A stretch of 64,000 bases of DNA from Corynebacterium endometrii (GCF_004795735.1 NZ_CP039247.1:1488001-1552000); one strand, 5' to 3'; positions 9,898 through 18,541 are shown, counted from the first letter of the stretch. Numbers and translations are program-made. Notes: generated from the sequence alone by a model not told the origin.

Positions 9898-10307
9898 GCT
9901 CCCATGACACCAAGGCGTTAAGCGTCGATGAGGTCGTCAATTGGGCTGGGTCTTTTGGCCCAGCCACCGTCACGGTCATCCGACAGATCATTGAGCTTAA
10001 TGCTGCCTCACCCGCGCGAGGACTCATTCAGGCACGTAATGTGCTTGCGGCCTTAGGGCGCAAGCACAAATCCGCCACGTTAGAGCCTGCCTGCCAACTC
10101 GTCCTTGACCGGGGACTGCGCCCAAACATCAGCGTGCTCAAGCGACTGCAAACCCACGTGCACACCATTGGTGCAACACCACCCGTAGCACAGCCGGCAA
10201 CAGCCTCGCACGGTGCTGGTGGCAATCACGCACCGGCAGCGATCAGTGAATCCGCAGCTGATACAGATGGGATGCTCATTCGCCCAGCAACCCACTATGA
10301 GAACTAG
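9898..10307 (+). pseudogene. istA: IS21 transposase istA, 3' part
   Basis: C-terminal 136 codons of istA, cut off from the 5' part by the IS256-family element. It has no start codon or ribosome site of its own within the host sequence; a TTG at 9879 lies inside the inserted element. The content (ARGLIQARNVLAALGRKH, then a Pro/Ala-rich tail) fits the C-terminal tail of IstA proteins. It stops 27 bases before istB, the usual tight spacing. Confidence 0.85.
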
Positions 10308-10334
10308 CCCCTTCGAAGAGAAAGGAAGACTTTC

Positions 10335-11108
10335 ATGACCATCACTATTCCTGAAGACATCAGTGCTGACCTGCGGATGTTGCGTATGACCGGGTTTGCG
10401 GCGCATTTCTACAACGAAATTAACGCCGACACCGAAGCCCTGGCCACCCCAGAAGAACTCTTCTACAACGCGGTCAAAGCAGCCACCGCAGAACGTAAAG
10501 CCAATCGGGTGGCCAAAGCCATCAAAAATGCTGGCTTTCCATACCCCCAAGCCACCATCACGGATCTGATCGATGTCGAAGAGCGCAAACTCAACGTCAA
10601 CAAGCTTCGCCGACTCACCCGTCAGAACTGGCGCCAAGACTCAGCCAACGTGCAACTTCGTGCCGTGTCCGGAACCGGAAAGACCTACCTTGCCTGCCTG
10701 ATCGGAGTCGCAGCCTGCCAAAACGGACATAGCGTCACCTATGCCCGCTTCGACAAGCTGCTTGCACAACTGGCCCAACATGACGTCACAAGCCTCGAAT
10801 ACCAAACGATGATGTCAGAACTAGTCAATGTAGATTTGCTGATCCTTGATGATTTCATGACCACGCCGATCGATGCACGAGGTCAGTCGGACCTGTCCAC
10901 GATTGTATTTGATCGCCACGAACGCCTACCGATGATCATCATCAGCCAATCCACCGCCTCATTCTGGCGCAAACGCATGCCTGATGCCGTCAACGGCGAC
11001 TCCATCGTCAACCGCCTGGCAACTGGTTACACCGTCCAACTCAACGACTATGACGTTCGAAAGAAGGTCTCACAAGATGCCCTAGATGACGAGTTAGCCA
11101 ACGGCTAA
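10335..11108 (+). CDS. istB: IS21 transposition helper ATPase
   Basis: 257 residues, a AAA+ DnaC/DnaA-like helper that assembles on target DNA and recruits IstA. Visible features are the IstB N-terminal helical region, a P-loop written AVSGTGKT in which the first glycine of the usual GxxGxGKT is alanine, and Walker B LLILDDFM. A ribosome site AGAGAAAGGA lies just upstream of the ATG. Without a full-length IstA it probably cannot act on this copy. The altered P-loop could also reduce ATP binding, but that is inference. Confidence 0.9.
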   Translation: MTITIPEDISADLRMLRMTGFAAHFYNEINADTEALATPEELFYNAVKAATAERKANRVAKAIKNAGFPYPQATITDLIDVEERKLNVNKLRRLTRQNWRQDSANVQLRAVSGTGKTYLACLIGVAACQNGHSVTYARFDKLLAQLAQHDVTSLEYQTMMSELVNVDLLILDDFMTTPIDARGQSDLSTIVFDRHERLPMIIISQSTASFWRKRMPDAVNGDSIVNRLATGYTVQLNDYDVRKKVSQDALDDELANG

Positions 11109-11389
11109 ATCACCAAGCACAAGTCATCAATCATGACGCTGGCCCTGACTCCCCGCCACAGGATCAGGGCCAGCACCACCAGTACCAACAACGTAGAACA
11201 CTCCAGTACCGACTACAACCAAAGTCAGTACCAACTACGCGGCTTCAACACCCCGGACTTACCCACCCATGGCACGGGGAGACAGCCCACGGCTGCCGTT
11301 TGAAATTTCAATACGTAAACGGACCGCGTATTCGGGGGAGCAGCCTGTTCCCCACCAAACGCCCCGTGACTAGGATTCCACGCTGGGGC

Positions 11390-11989
11390 CTAGTCCCTAA
11401 GCTCTTCAATCCTGTTATCCAAGGATTCAATGGCAATCCGCATTGACATGCCCTGATTGAAACCCCTACGGGCCAGCACTCCTACTATGCGCCGCAACGC
11501 CTTATCCCGCTCTTTACGGTCCTCGGGCACCTCTTTGACAGTTCGTGCCTTCTTCTCCGCGAGCTTGCGGGCCACCGATTCCTCATCAGCCTCGTCTATC
11601 TGGTCAAGCGCAGCCGCGCGATCGGCGGCCGAAACTCCCTTGCGCTTGAGCTCTTGGTCTAATACTCGTGAGGACTTCCCCCTGCGCTCATGACGCTGCC
11701 TAACCCACTCTCTGGCAAAGAACTCATCGTTGATGAGCCCCACTGAAGCCAGATCATCTAAGACCAGGTCAATGACTTCTTCATCGAACTCAGCATCAAT
11801 CAACCGTTCGCGCAATTCATGCCTGGAACGCGCCCGCTGATCTAGAAGTCCCAGGGCGCGCTTGCGCACTTTGGATTTGGCTTGTTCCGCCTCGCGGTCA
11901 AACAACCCGCCCCCAGCTTCGCCGGATTCGTAAGCTTCTAGCGCTTGGCGAAGCTGCTCCAGTTTCTCAGGGGCGGGTTGCTGTGACAC
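11390..11989 (-). CDS. recX: Regulatory protein RecX
   Basis: 199 residues. RecX binds the RecA filament and limits its activity. The three-helix RecX repeats are visible: RSRHELRERLIDAEFDEEVID, then LIDEEFAREWVRQR-like NDEFFAREWVRQR, then a C-terminal RRGFNQG motif. The N-terminal 45 residues are charged and less conserved. The ATG at 11989 is 7 bases after the recA stop, so the two are co-transcribed. The 3' end lies about 140 bases from the IS21 right tip. Confidence 0.93.
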   Translation of the reverse strand: MSQQPAPEKLEQLRQALEAYESGEAGGGLFDREAEQAKSKVRKRALGLLDQRARSRHELRERLIDAEFDEEVIDLVLDDLASVGLINDEFFAREWVRQRHERRGKSSRVLDQELKRKGVSAADRAAALDQIDEADEESVARKLAEKKARTVKEVPEDRKERDKALRRIVGVLARRGFNQGMSMRIAIESLDNRIEELRD

Positions 11990-11996
11990 TTAGTTT

Positions 11997-13130
11997 CTAA
12001 TCCTCATCATCGAAGTCAACGTTTGGCACCAAGTCCACGGACTCATCGGTTAGCGGATCATCGGAGCCCGGGACATCCATCGCTACGTCCTCATCGGTGG
12101 CTGCCTTCGGTCCAACTCCCAGCTTGGAGAAGATCTTCTTCTCAATCTCATCGGCAAGATCTGGATTATTCTTCAAGAAATTGCGGGCTTTCTCCTTGCC
12201 CTGTCCCAGCTGGTCGCCTTCGTAGGTAAACCAGGAGCCGGACTTCTTAATGAAACCATTTTCAACGCCGAGGTCGATGATGGAGGATTCGCGGGAAATG
12301 CCCTCCCCGTACATGATGTCAAATTCGGCAATCTTGAATGGAGGGGAAACCTTATTCTTTACAACCTTCAGTTTGGTGCGGTTGCCAATCGCGTCCTGAC
12401 CATCCTTCAACGTTTGGATACGGCGGATATCGCAGCGCACGGATGCATAGAACTTCAGCGCCTTACCGCCGGTGGTGGTCTCTGGCGATCCGAACATCAC
12501 GCCGATCTTTTCGCGGAGCTGGTTAATGAAGATCGCAGTGGTGCCCGAGTTGTACAGCGCGCCGGTCATTTTACGCAGCGCCTGAGACATAAGACGGGCC
12601 TGCAAACCAACGTGGCTATCGCCCATCTCACCCTCAATTTCAGCCTTCGGGGTAAGTGCCGCCACGGAGTCAATGACAATAATATCGATGGCGCCAGAAC
12701 GGACGAGCATATCCGCGATTTCCAGTGCTTGCTCGCCGGTATCCGGCTGAGAGACTAGAAGGTTATCCGTGTCCACCCCCAGCAGGCGGGCATACTCTGG
12801 ATCCAACGCGTGCTCAGCATCGATGAATGCGGCGATACCGCCGGCCTTCTGGGCCGAGGCAATAGCATGAAGCGCTACCGTGGTCTTACCGGATGATTCG
12901 GGTCCATAGATTTCAACAATGCGACCGCGCGGGAACCCGCCAATGCCCAAAGCGATGTCAATTGCGGTGTTGCCGGAGGAGATTGCCTGAATAGGCGGGC
13001 GTTCGTCATCCCCCAAGCGCATGATGGACCCCTTGCCGAAGTCCTTCTCGATCATTGCCATCGCGGCGTCGAGGGCCTTCTTCCGGTCATCGCCCGCATT
13101 AGCCTGGACGGCTTTCTTCTTAGCAGCCAT
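11997..13130 (-). CDS. recA: Recombinase RecA
   Basis: 377 residues. Strand-exchange ATPase and SOS co-protease. Walker A is GPESSGKTT (76-84), Walker B lies in [12 protein letters not shown], loop L1 in [12 protein letters not shown] and loop L2 in [13 protein letters not shown]. The acidic C-terminal tail is typical. No intein interrupts the coding sequence, in contrast to the recA of M. tuberculosis. Start ATG with AAGGA about ten bases upstream. Transcription probably responds to DNA damage through a LexA-like site at 13282-13297. Confidence 0.98.
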   Translation of the reverse strand: MAAKKKAVQANAGDDRKKALDAAMAMIEKDFGKGSIMRLGDDERPPIQAISSGNTAIDIALGIGGFPRGRIVEIYGPESSGKTTVALHAIASAQKAGGIAAFIDAEHALDPEYARLLGVDTDNLLVSQPDTGEQALEIADMLVRSGAIDIIVIDSVAALTPKAEIEGEMGDSHVGLQARLMSQALRKMTGALYNSGTTAIFINQLREKIGVMFGSPETTTGGKALKFYASVRCDIRRIQTLKDGQDAIGNRTKLKVVKNKVSPPFKIAEFDIMYGEGISRESSIIDLGVENGFIKKSGSWFTYEGDQLGQGKEKARNFLKNNPDLADEIEKKIFSKLGVGPKAATDEDVAMDVPGSDDPLTDESVDLVPNVDFDDED

Positions 13131-13462
13131 TTGTTCTAATCCTTGATTCGTTGTGATTGTAATTCTGATAGACAGTAAGCGTTCGACCGAGTGAACGGCA
13201 GCGCCTTACTTACTTAGACTCCCCAAGCGTACGAAAAGATCCGAAAGCCTGGACAATTCTCCGAGCACGGCTAATACCTGCTCGAAAATCTGGACTCTAC
13301 CCTAACTAGCATCTCTGACATCCCAGACTAGCCTACACGCACAGTTGTTCGAAATTCCACTCCGGCACGCCAGGGCCTCCGAGGCGAGACATATCAAATA
13401 CCGCGGGCTGGGTTATCAACCGCAATTTACCGCGCTGACATATCAATCGTTGCACAGGCTTG
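13131..13462. other. recA upstream region
   Basis: 332 bases between recA and the DUF3046 gene. It holds the recA promoter, not confidently placed, and one LexA-like site. No further reading frame is convincing. Confidence 0.5.
13282..13297 (-). promoter_or_regulatory. LexA/SOS box candidate upstream of recA
   Basis: TCGAAAATCTGGACTC on the plus strand has one perfect half (TCGAAAA, then TG two bases later) of the corynebacterial SOS consensus TCGAAAAnnTGTTCGA. It matches 10 of 14 defined positions; the other half is degenerate. The site lies about 150 bases upstream of recA. Confidence 0.4.
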
Positions 13463-13678
13463 TTATCTGGACGGCTTGTCGACACCCAACCTGCGCTCCA
13501 GCGGCACATCAAAATCCTCACACAACGCTTCCCACACTATGCGCGGATCGACCCCACGTTCGATGAGAGCATCACCGGTATCTCCTAGCATGGCCAGCAC
13601 ATGGGAATGGGAAATCCACTTTCCTTCACTGTCACCAAATTCGTTGGAGATCAGCTCGTGATACTCAGTCAGTCGCAT
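13463..13678 (-). CDS. DUF3046 family small protein
   Basis: 71 residues, no membrane segment or signal. The sequence (MRLTEYHELISNEFG at the N-terminus, then HVLAMLGDTGDALIERGVDPR and VWEALCEDFDVP) matches the actinobacterial DUF3046 family as I know it. Members are about this size and are commonly encoded beside recA. The function is unknown. It may share the recA-recX transcription unit, although the 332-base gap suggests recA has its own promoter. Confidence 0.8.
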   Translation of the reverse strand: MRLTEYHELISNEFGDSEGKWISHSHVLAMLGDTGDALIERGVDPRIVWEALCEDFDVPLERRLGVDKPSR

Positions 13679-13948
13679 GAGGCAATACTACCGATTCCCC
13701 ACTCCCCCTTGCAGATGTCCCCCGCCATCACCCGCCATGCCTGCCAGAGGCGGCTTAATCGGCATGACTCAATGCAGAATCATTCCACGACTAGCCACAA
13801 AGTTTTTAATACGCGGTACCAAAGAGGGTTTGAAGGGCCTAAGTCAGAGGCTTTGCGTAGCAATCTTGATGGATTCTCGCTTATAAACTCCCCTTCGCCA
13901 CGGGCGTTTAGATACGCTGCACGCCTAGATGGTGATACGGTACCGGTC

Positions 13949-14542
13949 ATGACAAAGACCTCTGATAGGGCTCGAAGTTCACTTTCACGAACTACAGACG
14001 TGGCCTACATCGCCGTCTTTACAGCTGTTGTCATCATTTTAGGATTCGTAGCTATCCCAGTGGGCACCGCTGGAGTACCTATCGTGCTCCAGAATGCGGC
14101 AATCATCCTTGCCGGGCTAGTCCTTGGCGCCCGCCGTGGGCTTTTTGTCTCCATCCTGTTTTTACTTTTAGGCCTGATTGGTCTACCCGTGCTATCGGGC
14201 GGCCGCTCAGCCCTAGCGGCACTCGCGGGTCCTACCGCAGGTTATCTAGTGGGCTACGTCCTATCCTCTTGGATCGCGGGTCTCATTGCTTATCGTTCCC
14301 CGCGCGGCAAGGCCGGGATGACCGCAACGCTGACCCTAGCCGGGTTAGTGGCTACCATTGTCCAACTCATCTTTGGCGCTCTAGGACTCATGCTCCGTTC
14401 GGGACTCGACGCGGGGGCAGCCGCAGCAGCCCAGGTTCCATTCCTGCTTCCGGGGGCAGCCAAACTGTTTATCATCGTGGCGATTGCAGTGGCGGTCCAT
14501 GCCGCTTTCCCGGAGCTCAAGGGGCGCCGTGCCGCACGTTAA
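13949..14542 (+). CDS. bioY: Biotin ECF transporter substrate-specific component
   Basis: 197 residues, about six hydrophobic helices, with the BioY core AVVIILGFVAIPVGTAGVPI and a glycine-rich GPTAGYLVGYV segment that forms part of the biotin pocket. S-component of an energy-coupling factor importer in the cytoplasmic membrane. The ATG at 13949 was chosen because the protein then starts just before the first helix and a -10-like TACGGT (13936-13941) lies 7 bases upstream, consistent with a leaderless message. It overlaps bioM by 14 bases. Confidence 0.92.
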   Translation: MTKTSDRARSSLSRTTDVAYIAVFTAVVIILGFVAIPVGTAGVPIVLQNAAIILAGLVLGARRGLFVSILFLLLGLIGLPVLSGGRSALAALAGPTAGYLVGYVLSSWIAGLIAYRSPRGKAGMTATLTLAGLVATIVQLIFGALGLMLRSGLDAGAAAAAQVPFLLPGAAKLFIIVAIAVAVHAAFPELKGRRAAR

Positions 14543-15230
14543 ATTTGAAAGCGTTTCCGTATGCTTCGATGAGACCACGGTGCTCAAGGACATCAATCTC
14601 GAATTAGCAGAGCACCGCATCGGAATTATCGGCGCGAATGGCAGTGGAAAATCCACGCTAACTCGGCTCATCAATGGGCTTAATTTCCCCACTTCGGGAG
14701 ACGTCCTGGTCGACGGTCTAAACGTGGAACACCATGCGAGGGACATCCGCCGCCAGGTTGGGTTCATCTTCTCCGATGCTGAGAATCAGATAGTTATGCC
14801 GACGGTCCGCGAGGATGTAGCATTTTCGCTCCGCCGATTTGCCCTAAGCAAGCGGGAGATCCGCAGCCGCGTTGATGAGATGCTTCACCGCTTTGGCCTG
14901 GAGGAGTTCGCTGACACCTCCCCACATGTGCTCTCCGGCGGCCAGAAGCAGCTGCTAGCCCTAAGTTCCGTGCTCATCATGGAACCTTCGCTCATCATTG
15001 CCGATGAACCCACCACCCTGTTGGACCTGCGAAACAGGGACCGCTTGGCGCGGGAATTCGCAGCGCTGAAGCAACAACTGATTGTAGTGACGCATGATCT
15101 GGACTTCGTGCGAGATTTTGACCGGGTCATCGTAATAGACCGGGGACGCATCGTGGCCGACTCTGACGCCAGGGATGCAATCCAGTTTTATCTGCAGCTC
15201 ATGCATGATTCTCCGGGGGATAGACTATGA
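14529..15230 (+). CDS. bioM: Biotin ECF transporter ATPase
   Basis: 233 residues from a GTG start inside the end of bioY. ABC ATPase with Walker A GANGSGKST, Q-loop region FSDAENQI, signature LSGGQKQ and Walker B LIIADEP; VTHDLD carries the switch histidine. Cobalt/ECF-type ATPases have this FSDAENQ variant. It energises biotin uptake together with BioN and BioY. It overlaps both neighbours (14 bases with bioY, 4 with bioN), so the three are translationally coupled. Confidence 0.92.
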   Translation: MPHVKFESVSVCFDETTVLKDINLELAEHRIGIIGANGSGKSTLTRLINGLNFPTSGDVLVDGLNVEHHARDIRRQVGFIFSDAENQIVMPTVREDVAFSLRRFALSKREIRSRVDEMLHRFGLEEFADTSPHVLSGGQKQLLALSSVLIMEPSLIIADEPTTLLDLRNRDRLAREFAALKQQLIVVTHDLDFVRDFDRVIVIDRGRIVADSDARDAIQFYLQLMHDSPGDRL

Positions 15231-15838
15231 ACAATGTCCCGCTCGGCGTCTACGTACCAGGAAACAGCATCATTCACCGCTGCCCTCCGGTGATAAAGCT
15301 AGTGGTTTTGCTGATTTTTGTGCTGAGTACGGCCTCATTCATTCGGGATACCATACCGGCGTCTCTATCCTTGTCCATACCGTTGATCGGCATGGCCATA
15401 GCCCGTATACCTCCCAGGCTGCTCTTTGGTCAGGTGGGGCCGCCGCTACTCATCTTGATTCCGATCGCTCTGTTTCAATGGTGGGCAGCTGACGGCCAAG
15501 CCGCGGCCGTCATGCTCCTGACCGTGCTCGCCGCGATCGCCGCGGCGGTCCTGGTCACGCTTACTACCCGTGTTGAGGCGATGATGGACGCCTTCACCCA
15601 GATGCTTGGGCCATTGTCACGAATCGGGTTACCGGTCAACACTATCGTCTTGGCCATGACCCTAACCATCCGCCTGCTCCCGCTCATGATGTCTACTGTC
15701 CAAGAGGTACTCGAGGCCCGCAAAGCTCGCGGTGCCAGCTTCTCCTTAACAGCGTTTGGAACACCGGTTGTAATCCGTTCAATCCGCCGCGCCCAGGCCA
15801 TTGGCGAGGCACTCGCAGCCCGTGGCGTGGGCGACTAA
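15227..15838 (+). CDS. bioN: Biotin ECF transporter transmembrane (T) component
   Basis: 203 residues, membrane protein with about five helices. The two short Ala-Arg-Gly motifs that contact the ATPases are visible as EARKARGAS and EALAARGVG near the C-terminus. It couples ATP hydrolysis by BioM to BioY. The start overlaps the bioM stop as ATGA. The operon is closed by a bidirectional terminator at 15853-15884. Confidence 0.92.
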   Translation: MNNVPLGVYVPGNSIIHRCPPVIKLVVLLIFVLSTASFIRDTIPASLSLSIPLIGMAIARIPPRLLFGQVGPPLLILIPIALFQWWAADGQAAAVMLLTVLAAIAAAVLVTLTTRVEAMMDAFTQMLGPLSRIGLPVNTIVLAMTLTIRLLPLMMSTVQEVLEARKARGASFSLTAFGTPVVIRSIRRAQAIGEALAARGVGD

Positions 15839-15852
15839 CAACAGCAGCAAAA

Positions 15853-15884
15853 AGCCCGGTGACTAAACGGTAGTCACCAGGCTT
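15853..15884. terminator. Bidirectional terminator between bioN and pspA
   Basis: AAGCC-C-GGTGACT (from 15852) pairs with AGTCACC-A-GGCTT (to 15884) around a short loop, with A-runs on the left and T-rich sequence on the right. It serves the convergent bioYMN and pspA units. Confidence 0.75.
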
Positions 15885-15908
15885 CTTCGGTTTTAATTTC
15901 TAGGCGAA

Positions 15909-16745
15909 TTAACGCTCGCCGCGCAGCTCACGCAGGCGGGCCTGCACAGCATCATCGGCAACGTAAGATTCATTGCCGGATTGTGGAGCCTCGATAGCCT
16001 CGGTCTTATTAGCCTCTACTGCCTTGTCAGAGTTCATCTCGGCACGAATCTGCTCGAGGCGGGAGTGACCAGCCATCTGAATACCCGCCTGCTCTACCTC
16101 GCGCATGCGTCCTTCGATGGAATTCTCTGCCAGCTCAGCCTGTCCCAGGGCATTCGCGTAGCGGCGCTCAATCTTGTCACGGACCGCATCAAGGGAAGGA
16201 GTTGAACCGCTAGACAGCTCGTTCATGGAGGACAAGGATTCAGATACCTTTTCCTGCATCTTGGCCTGCTCGAGCTGGGACAGCAGCTTGGAGCGCTCAT
16301 TGACCTTCTGGCGAAGGTTAGCGGCGTTGCGTTCAACCGCCTGCTTAGCAGCGCCGGCCTGCTGCAGAGCCTGGTCGTGAAGCTTCTTGGTGTCTTCTAC
16401 GGACTGTTCGGCGGTCACCAGCTGTGCCGCAAACGCCTCAGCCGCATTTTCATACTCAACGGCCTTACCCTCGTCACCCTTGGCACGAGCTTGGTCCGCA
16501 AGCTCCAAGGCCTGCTTGGTGTTGGCCTGCAGCTTCTCTACATCGCCAAGGCGCCGGTTAAGCTGCATTTCCAGCTGGCGCTGGTTGCCAATAACCGCGG
16601 CGGCCTGCTGGGACAGCTCTTGATGCTGACGCTGAGCTTCCTCAATAGCCTGTTCAATCTGGACCTTAGGGTCAGCGTTCTCTTCGATCTTAGAATCGAA
16701 GAGCGCCATCAGGTATTTCCATGCTTTGGTAAATGGATTAGCCAT
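15909..16745 (-). CDS. pspA: PspA/IM30 (35-kDa antigen) membrane-stress protein
   Basis: 278 residues, almost entirely predicted coiled-coil helix (heptad-like [27 protein letters not shown] and following), with the amphipathic N-terminus [20 protein letters not shown] that binds membranes. PspA family proteins form assemblies that protect a damaged cytoplasmic membrane. The start is the ATG at 16745 with AAAGAG upstream; the longer frame would add 33 residues of unrelated composition. It lies downstream of clgR, as in mycobacteria where ClgR controls pspA. A strong hairpin between the two may limit read-through. Confidence 0.92.
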   Translation of the reverse strand: MANPFTKAWKYLMALFDSKIEENADPKVQIEQAIEEAQRQHQELSQQAAAVIGNQRQLEMQLNRRLGDVEKLQANTKQALELADQARAKGDEGKAVEYENAAEAFAAQLVTAEQSVEDTKKLHDQALQQAGAAKQAVERNAANLRQKVNERSKLLSQLEQAKMQEKVSESLSSMNELSSGSTPSLDAVRDKIERRYANALGQAELAENSIEGRMREVEQAGIQMAGHSRLEQIRAEMNSDKAVEANKTEAIEAPQSGNESYVADDAVQARLRELRGER

Positions 16746-16893
16746 TGCTAGATAAGTCTCTTTCTGCTCAACACTGTAGTTAGTCGTTTTACGCCTTTTA
16801 ATCCTAGTCAAAGTTACTTCGCCATGCCGTAACGCGGGGTTCACCCTCCGCCGTGAATGCAGGAGGTGGCACGTGGGCTAGTGACTAAAGACG

Positions 16894-16924
16894 ACGGGCA
16901 CCCGCACAGTACGCGGGTGCCCGT
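16894..16924 (-). terminator. Terminator downstream of clgR
   Basis: Perfect 12-bp stem ACGGGCACCCGC (16894-16905) with GCGGGTGCCCGT (16913-16924) and a 7-base loop, 15 bases after the clgR stop and about 150 bases before pspA. Confidence 0.75.
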
Positions 16925-16938
16925 TTAAGTTCTAAGTT

Positions 16939-17295
16939 TTATGCCTCGGCCGCTGCTGGAGTAGTAGATGCCAGCTCCTCATCCACGCTAGGCATAGCCA
17001 TGTACCCGGCGGCCTCGATGAGCACGTCCGAAACGCTGGCGCCGAGAGCGTGGCATACCGCCGCGAGCATCTCGGAGGAAACTTCCTTGCGGCCGCGCTC
17101 TAGCTCGGACAGGTAGCCCGGTGAGACATGCGCGGTGGCGGCGAGCTCACGCAAGGTCACACCCTTATCAGCACGAAAAGCACGTAGGGTAATTCCCAGG
17201 GCTTCGCGGAGCAAAGGCTCCATGCGACGCGAACGCGAAGCTGCCGCAGGGGGAGCCGAGACGGGCTTATCCAGAAGTACTGTTGTAGTGTTCAT
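16939..17295 (-). CDS. clgR: XRE-family transcriptional activator ClgR
   Basis: 118 residues. A helix-turn-helix of the Cro/C1 type at about 40-95 (GVTLRELAATAHVSPGYLSELERGRKEVS) followed by the ClgR-type LGASVSDVLIEAAGYMA. In corynebacteria ClgR activates clp protease and stress genes and is itself a Clp substrate. The short Ala-rich end TPAAAEA fits a C-terminal degradation signal, which is inference. The ATG at 17295 was preferred to upstream codons because the family begins shortly before the HTH. cinA lies upstream and pspA downstream. Confidence 0.88.
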   Translation of the reverse strand: MNTTTVLLDKPVSAPPAAASRSRRMEPLLREALGITLRAFRADKGVTLRELAATAHVSPGYLSELERGRKEVSSEMLAAVCHALGASVSDVLIEAAGYMAMPSVDEELASTTPAAAEA

Positions 17296-17381
17296 TACTC
17301 TTATCAACGGCGCTTGTCCCGATTTTGTTCCCATATTCGCAAAATATTTTTTCTGCGCGCTAGCAGGGCCCACGTTGCGTT

Positions 17382-17915
17382 TTATCCGTCTGTTGCCTGC
17401 GCTTCTTTGATGCTCAGTAGCAGCAGCCCAATAGCGTGGCTTACAGCTTGCTCCCTTATCTCATGCCTCGAGCCCTTGAGTCCCTCTTCCCCGCCGGCGC
17501 GTACGGCCCGAATCCCTTCGGGTCCTGCAAGACCGATGAACACAGTGCCAGCCGGATGCCCGTCTTGCGAATCGGGTCCAGCGACTCCGGATAAGGACAG
17601 CCCCCACGATGCGTCACAGCGCCTTTGAGCCCCACGCGCCATTTCCCGTACACACTGAGCGGAGACCACGCCATCGTCCTCCACCGTTGCTGTACTTACC
17701 CCAGCGAGTGACTCCTTTAGGTCCGTCGCGTAGGTGATGAATCCGCCGCGAAGGACCGCCGAGGCACCAGGAACGTCAGCAATCCGGGCCGCACACAATC
17801 CCGCGGTGAGAGACTCGCACACGGCGAGTGTTTCCCGCCGGGCGCTAAGGACGCTGACTAGTTCCCTGCAAAGCTCAAAGGTGCTTTTTTCGGCAATGCG
17901 GGCCGATTCATCCAC
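17382..17915 (-). CDS. cinA: CinA C-terminal-domain protein (nicotinamide-nucleotide amidase-like)
   Basis: 177 residues, the PncC/CinA-C domain alone. Hallmarks are VCESLTAGLCAARIADVPGAS, FITYATDLKESLAGV, the Ser/Gly-rich SGVAGPDSQDG and GTVFIGLAG. Family members deamidate nicotinamide mononucleotide to recycle pyridine nucleotides. GTG start with an excellent ribosome site (GAGGAGG, 17927-17921 on the minus strand) 5 bases away. Upstream lies a tandem palindrome that probably regulates it. clgR starts 86 bases downstream on the same strand. Confidence 0.9.
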   Translation of the reverse strand: MDESARIAEKSTFELCRELVSVLSARRETLAVCESLTAGLCAARIADVPGASAVLRGGFITYATDLKESLAGVSTATVEDDGVVSAQCVREMARGAQRRCDASWGLSLSGVAGPDSQDGHPAGTVFIGLAGPEGIRAVRAGGEEGLKGSRHEIREQAVSHAIGLLLLSIKEAQATDG

Positions 17916-17930
17916 TGTAGCCTCCTCTGT

Positions 17931-17964
17931 CTTTAGCTAAAGATTACTTTGACTTTAGTTAAAG
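17931..17964. promoter_or_regulatory. Tandem palindromic operator candidate upstream of cinA
   Basis: CTTTAGCTAAAG (17931-17942) is a perfect 12-base palindrome. CTTTAGTTAAAG (17953-17964) is the same with one change. The centres are 22 bases apart, two helical turns. Both lie in the 50-base gap between the pgsA stop and the cinA ribosome site. Confidence 0.6.
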
Positions 17965-17965
17965 A

Positions 17966-18541
17966 TCAGTTGTGCTTCTTGGCGTCGAGGAGGTATTGGA
18001 TGCCTGTAATGACGGTGACGGCAACAGCCAGCAGCATAATGGCCAGTTTGGGAATGTCCATCCAGCCGGGTAGTGGGAGCAGATATAGTGCAACGGCCAG
18101 CGTCTGCAAGACCGTCTTTAATTTGCCGCCCTTCGAAGCCGGCACCACTTTTCCGGCCCTGAGCATGAAGAAGCGCCAGATGGTAATGCCGAATTCGCGA
18201 ACAAGGATGACCACCGTAATCCATACTGGGAGTTCGCCGATGATGTTTAAAGAAACGAATGCGGCGGTCATCAGGGCTTTATCGGCAATCGGATCCGCTA
18301 TCTTGCCGAAATTGGTAATCAGGCCGCGCGCACGCGCGATATCACCGTCGAGCTTGTCGGTAATCATAAGCGCCGCGAATACCGCGAACGCCCACCACAT
18401 TTTCTCATCGAGAACCAGCCACACAAATAGCGGGATAAAGAGGATTCTCAAGCTAGTGAGCACGTTGGGAAGATTCCAATTAGAAGGCGCGGTACTAGCC
18501 AAGGGTGTGGTGTGGTTCTCCGGTCGATTCACGGTAAACAT
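17966..18541 (-). CDS. pgsA: CDP-diacylglycerol-glycerol-3-phosphate 3-phosphatidyltransferase
   Basis: 191 residues from the ATG at 18541. CDP-alcohol phosphotransferase with the full active-site signature D-x2-D-G-x2-A-R-x8-G-x3-D-x3-D (TDKLDGDIARARG...GKIADPIADK), embedded in about four to five membrane helices. It makes phosphatidylglycerophosphate for phosphatidylglycerol and cardiolipin, although related family members use other alcohols. Start chosen because AGAAGG lies 5 bases upstream of that ATG. An in-frame ATG at 18577 would add 12 residues. Confidence 0.87.
   Translation of the reverse strand: MFTVNRPENHTTPLASTAPSNWNLPNVLTSLRILFIPLFVWLVLDEKMWWAFAVFAALMITDKLDGDIARARGLITNFGKIADPIADKALMTAAFVSLNIIGELPVWITVVILVREFGITIWRFFMLRAGKVVPASKGGKLKTVLQTLAVALYLLPLPGWMDIPKLAIMLLAVAVTVITGIQYLLDAKKHN

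Larger units (their letters stand above)
7117..11250 (+). mobile_element. IS21-family insertion sequence (interrupted by an IS256-family element)
   Basis: It carries the two IS21 genes, istA (split) and istB. The tips are similar inverted sequences: TGTTGGAACCGG at 7117 and, reading the other strand inward from 11250, TGTTGAAGCCGC (9 of 12 match). Subterminal repeats typical of IS21 are present. A 16-bp sequence GCGTAGTTGGTACTGA at 7157-7172 is perfectly inverted at 11225-11240. Further GTTGGTAC-like copies lie at 7140-7148, 11181-11189 and 11205-11213. No flanking target duplication was found, so the exact ends are approximate. The element sits in the spacer between convergent gluD and recX, where it disrupts no core gene. 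Confidence 0.85.

Noticed and set aside
9879-9908. Perfect TTGACA at the right end of the IS256-family element, possibly forming a hybrid promoter into istA
   Set aside because: No -10-like hexamer lies at 16-18 bases; the candidate hexamers are CCCATG, CCATGA and CATGAC.
7100-11262. Target-site duplication of the IS21 element
   Set aside because: The flanks (GGGGGT on the left, CCCCGG on the right) do not form a direct repeat of 4-8 bases.
11997-13130. Possible recA intein as in M. tuberculosis
   Set aside because: The coding sequence has normal length and the core motifs are contiguous.
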